Part shown: in pieces, positions 5,880-8,292 of the stretch
Layout of the letters: every line of letters starts with the position of its first letter
Position numbering within the stretch: the first letter of the stretch is position 1
Assembly (NCBI GenBank): GCA_030673275.1
Contig: DAOVJL010000042.1
Location: 1 to 8,292, forward strand
Length of the DNA: 8,292 nucleotides
DNA from: Sulfurimonas sp.
GTDB lineage: Bacteria; Campylobacterota; Campylobacteria; Campylobacterales; Sulfurimonadaceae
Reading direction: 5' to 3'
Position numbers and translations under genes: made by a program
Notes under the pieces: model-generated
Seen by the model: the letters and a program-made list of their open reading frames with translations, nothing else
Database searches by the model: none
What the model was told of the DNA's origin: nothing

Positions 5880-6167
5880 ATGAAATATAGTGCTTTATTT
5901 GAAGATGAAGATGATCTTTTTTTAGGTTCTCCAACGAGCAAACTTATGGATATAGTATTTACAGCGAATAATGATGTTGTGAGATTTGATTTAGAAAATT
6001 TTATAAGAAGAAGAGCTGCTATGGAGATGCTTCTTAATGAACATTTTGGAGATGAGTTTGATAAAAAAGTAGATATGTTAATGGTTGAAAATCGTGATGA
6101 AGTTGAAACTAAAATGAAAAGTCTATGTATTGAACTAATGGGTGAAATCGTTTCAAAAAGCGAATAG
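5880..6167 (+). CDS. DUF2018 family protein (Helicobacter HP0242-like)
   Basis: This is a 95-residue acidic, probably all-helical cytoplasmic protein without a signal peptide. The stretch FLGSPTSKLMDIVF (14-27) matches the FEGNPLDKWNDIIF segment I recall from HP0242, the founding DUF2018 protein, and the length is nearly the same (HP0242 is about 92 residues). HP0242 forms an intertwined, pseudo-knotted helical homodimer; its cellular function is unknown. The identification rests on that motif, the size and the genomic position: HP0242 is also followed by HP0241, a polyprenyl synthase and hemA in H. pylori, as I recall. Helices rich in charged residues (about 37-54 and 59-70) and 72-93 are expected. 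It is the first gene after a promoter and a good ribosome site, 6 bases ahead of the next gene. Confidence 0.85.
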   Translation: MKYSALFEDEDDLFLGSPTSKLMDIVFTANNDVVRFDLENFIRRRAAMEMLLNEHFGDEFDKKVDMLMVENRDEVETKMKSLCIELMGEIVSKSE

Positions 6168-6173
6168 ATAAAA

Positions 6174-6590
6174 TTGAGAAATTTTTTACAGGTTTTTACT
6201 CTTTTACTCTTTAGTTTTAGTTTCATTTATGCCAGTGATTTTAGAGAAATCAATAAAATAACACTAAAAAAAGATGAGCAAAAGAAAATTCTTGTAAAAT
6301 ATAACGACAAAGAAAAACTTTTTAAATTTAGCTGGACACTTTATAAAAATGGTGGACTTGTTGTATTTAGGTCTTATGACAAAATAGTTGCCCAAAATGT
6401 ACTCTATTTAAGACATCGAAATCAAAGCTTTAGACTTGAGTTAAAGCCTAGAGGAACAGATTTTTATAATGTGCCATATATATTAGTTAAATTTAAAGAG
6501 TTTAATGACAAGACTGCTGAAGCAGAGTTTGAACTTTTATTATCCGATAAAAAGTTCCAAATAAAGCTAAAAGATTTGAAAAATGATTAA
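6174..6590 (+). CDS. Exported hypothetical protein, HP0241-like by position
   Basis: This 138-residue protein belongs to no family I recognise by motif. The N-terminus RNFLQVFTLLLFSFSFIYA (2-20) looks like a Sec signal peptide with cleavage probably after A20, leaving a basic, beta-rich periplasmic domain of about 118 residues. That domain includes the segments KFSWTLYKNGGLVVFRSYDK (51-70) and SFRLELKPRG (85-94). The mature part has no Cys, so it is neither a lipoprotein nor a disulfide protein. The start is TTG at 6174, because a stop lies three codons upstream and no in-frame ATG precedes the signal sequence. There is no strong ribosome site, so translation may depend on coupling to the DUF2018 gene 6 bases upstream. 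It is sandwiched between DUF2018 and the prenyl synthase, as HP0241 is. Confidence 0.75.
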   Translation: MRNFLQVFTLLLFSFSFIYASDFREINKITLKKDEQKKILVKYNDKEKLFKFSWTLYKNGGLVVFRSYDKIVAQNVLYLRHRNQSFRLELKPRGTDFYNVPYILVKFKEFNDKTAEAEFELLLSDKKFQIKLKDLKND

Positions 6591-6596
6591 AGAGAG

Positions 6597-7487
6597 ATGA
6601 TGCAAAGAGTTGAGAAAGAGATAGCAAGACTTATAGACGAGTGTGATTATGATGAAGTAACTCGCCTTTTTAGTATGCTCTCGGGTGGGAAAAGGCTTCG
6701 AGCCAAGCTGATTTTAAAAATAGCTAGTGATCATGAACAAGCTCCTCTTCTTGCAGCAATCGTAGAGCTTATACATGCAGCAAGTCTGTTGCATGATGAT
6801 GTTATTGATGAAGCAAGTCTTAGACGCGGTGTGCCGTCTGTTAATGCAACGGATGGAAGCAAGACGGCTGTAATGCTTGGAGATATTCTTTACTCAAAAG
6901 CCTTCACTGAACTTGTCTCTTTTGATAAAGATATTGCAAAAATAATTGCTTCATCTGTTACTGCACTCTCTAAAGGCGAGATGATAGATGTTAAGATGGC
7001 AGATGAGTTTAACTCAGATGAAGATAAATATCTTGACATGTTGTATCTTAAAACTGCCACTCTTATCGAAGCAGCTGCCGAGGCTAGTGCAATTTTAGCA
7101 GGTAAAGACTCTTCTTTACATGCTCTGTATGGAAGAAACCTTGGTCTCTCTTTTCAGATTATTGATGATATTTTGGATATTACGGCAGATGAGGATACAC
7201 TAGGTAAACCGGCAATGAATGATTTTGTAGAGGGTAAGTGTACACTGCCATATATTTATCTCTATAAAGTTTTAGATGAAGCTGATAAAAAAAGACTGAT
7301 TGCTCTGCATACTGTAGTGTTGGATGAGCAAGAGAGCTCTTGGATTAAGCAAAAGATGCAAGAGCACAAAACTATTGAAAAATCTTTTGAGTTAGCGCAG
7401 AAACTTTCAAATGAGGCGATGAATGCCATGAAAGATAATGCTGAGCTCGTAGGTATTTTACAAACAATGATAAAAAGAAGTTACTAA
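6597..7487 (+). CDS. ispB: Long-chain trans-polyprenyl diphosphate synthase (IspB type)
   Basis: This enzyme adds isopentenyl diphosphate units to an allylic primer to make the side chain of the respiratory quinone. The 296-residue protein carries GGKRLRAKL (30-38, basic IPP-binding), the first aspartate-rich motif LLHDDVIDEASLRRG (64-78; DDVID 67-71), KTATLIEAA (152-160) and the second aspartate-rich motif IIDDILD (188-194) followed by DTLGKP (200-205). The residue five before the first motif is Ala62, as in E. coli IspB, and not aromatic as in farnesyl or geranylgeranyl synthases, so a long product is expected. Campylobacterota use menaquinone-6, so the product may be hexaprenyl diphosphate; this is inference. 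ATG codons occur at 6597 and 6600, and the purine run at 6591-6596 is better spaced for 6600. The stop overlaps the hemA start as TAATG. Confidence 0.9.
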   Translation: MMQRVEKEIARLIDECDYDEVTRLFSMLSGGKRLRAKLILKIASDHEQAPLLAAIVELIHAASLLHDDVIDEASLRRGVPSVNATDGSKTAVMLGDILYSKAFTELVSFDKDIAKIIASSVTALSKGEMIDVKMADEFNSDEDKYLDMLYLKTATLIEAAAEASAILAGKDSSLHALYGRNLGLSFQIIDDILDITADEDTLGKPAMNDFVEGKCTLPYIYLYKVLDEADKKRLIALHTVVLDEQESSWIKQKMQEHKTIEKSFELAQKLSNEAMNAMKDNAELVGILQTMIKRSY

Positions 7488-8292
7488 TGCACTATTTAAT
7501 TATAAGTTTTTCACATAAAAATTCTACTATGGAAGTTAGAGAAAAATTGTCTTATAAAGATGATAATTCTAAAAAAGGCTGCTTAGAAAAGTTAAACTCC
7601 GGTGAAGAGATAAATGAGTCAATTCTTATCTCTACATGTAATCGAATGGAAGTGTTTTGTAACTGTAGTGATATAGCATTAGCAACACAGCATATATTTG
7701 AGATGTTAACAGAAAGATCAGGCATTTCAATCGATGAGCTTGAAGGACGTGCAGATATATTTGATGACAGTAGTGCAATTCATCATATATTTACAGTTGC
7801 ATCTTCATTAGACTCTATGGTTGTAGGTGAGACTCAGATAGCTGGTCAGTTAAAAGATGCCTTTAGATTTTCGTATGATAATGGATATTGTGGTCAAAAG
7901 CTAGCACGATCTATGCATAATGCTTTTAAATGTGCTGCTAAAGTCAGAAATGCTACAGATATATCTTCTAAACCAGTTTCAATAGCTAGTGTTGCAGTTG
8001 CAAAGCTAAAATCAGTTTTAGAGAGTGTTGAGGGTAAAAAGGCTTTAGTTATCGGTGTTGGAGAGATGTCTGAGATAACGGCAAAACATCTAGCTTCAAA
8101 TGGTGCTGATGTTTATATTATGAATAGAACTAAAGATAAGGCTTTTGCATTGGCTGAGGAGTGTTGTGTTAATGTTTTAGATATGGATCAACTTCCAACA
8201 GCTATAAATGAGTTTGAAATTCTTTTTACTGCAACATCTGCATCAGAACCAATTATTACAGATAAGATTATTAAATCATGTGATTTTGACAG
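7487..8292 (+). CDS. hemA: Glutamyl-tRNA reductase (cut by right edge)
   Basis: HemA reduces glutamyl-tRNA(Glu) with NADPH to glutamate-1-semialdehyde, the first committed step of tetrapyrrole (haem) synthesis by the C5 route. About 268 codons lie in the window; the full family length is roughly 420-450. The N-terminal catalytic domain has SFSHKNSTMEVREKL (7-21), the nucleophile C51 in STCNRMEVF (49-57), the conserved H99, and the signature SLDSMVVGETQIAGQLKDAF (107-126). The NADPH-binding domain begins at ALVIGVGEMSE (186-196) and continues with IMNRTKDKA (211-219). The C-terminal dimerisation domain is off the window. The start codon overlaps the ispB stop by one base, so the two are translationally coupled. 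In Helicobacter proS and hemC follow, and these may lie to the right here. Confidence 0.96.
   Translation, partial: MHYLIISFSHKNSTMEVREKLSYKDDNSKKGCLEKLNSGEEINESILISTCNRMEVFCNCSDIALATQHIFEMLTERSGISIDELEGRADIFDDSSAIHHIFTVASSLDSMVVGETQIAGQLKDAFRFSYDNGYCGQKLARSMHNAFKCAAKVRNATDISSKPVSIASVAVAKLKSVLESVEGKKALVIGVGEMSEITAKHLASNGADVYIMNRTKDKAFALAEECCVNVLDMDQLPTAINEFEILFTATSASEPIITDKIIKSCDFD

Noticed and set aside
5831..6226. Minus-strand open frame of 131 codons covering the DUF2018 gene
   Set aside because: The plus-strand DUF2018 gene has a promoter, a ribosome site and family similarity. The antisense translation is a Ser/Ile/Leu-rich by-product.
1..8292. Mobile element, defence island, CRISPR or toxin-antitoxin system
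   Set aside because: No transposase, integrase, repeat array or defence-type protein is encoded, and all genes fit conserved housekeeping chromosome with uniform base composition by eye.

Overview
This is an AT-rich, densely packed bacterial chromosome segment. The gene content and order point to a Campylobacterota (epsilonproteobacterial) organism, most likely a free-living Sulfurimonas-like relative. The evidence is a DUF2018 gene of the Helicobacter HP0242 type followed by an HP0241-like exported protein, a long-chain polyprenyl diphosphate synthase and hemA. This is the gene order I recall around HP0242-HP0239. A metallo-beta-lactamase-fold hydrolase, nadE and lpxK also lie together, as I recall for Campylobacter Cj0809c-Cj0811. 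Both synteny statements come from memory and were not searched. There are no tRNAs, rRNAs, insertion sequences, CRISPR arrays or phage genes, and no gene-free stretch longer than about 110 bases.

Layout. Positions 1-801 (minus strand) hold an MBL-fold hydrolase followed by the start of a class I SAM-dependent methyltransferase that runs off the left edge; the two overlap in TGATG. A divergent intergenic region (802-911) carries promoters for both directions. Positions 912-4628 (plus strand) form a tight run: nadE (NAD synthetase), a DegT-family PLP aminotransferase, lpxK (lipid A 4'-kinase) and argB (N-acetylglutamate kinase). Convergent to argB, with 7 bases between the stop codons, is a minus-strand FAD oxidoreductase resembling the oxidase half of MnmC (4636-5778). 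A second divergent region (5779-5879) leads to the plus-strand run DUF2018 gene, exported small protein, ispB-type prenyl synthase and hemA. hemA is cut by the right edge.

The genes serve core metabolism: NAD synthesis, lipid A assembly, arginine synthesis, tRNA wobble-uridine modification, the isoprenoid side chain of menaquinone, and the first step of tetrapyrrole synthesis. The window looks like ordinary conserved chromosome, and I do not see a new multi-gene system. The points that deserve a second look are: the DegT-family enzyme next to lpxK, whose usual catalytic-lysine position reads leucine with lysines just after it; a CxxxCxxC cluster inside the MnmC-like oxidase; an A10 tract directly after the TTG start of lpxK; and the conserved but unexplained DUF2018/HP0241-like pair ahead of ispB-hemA.
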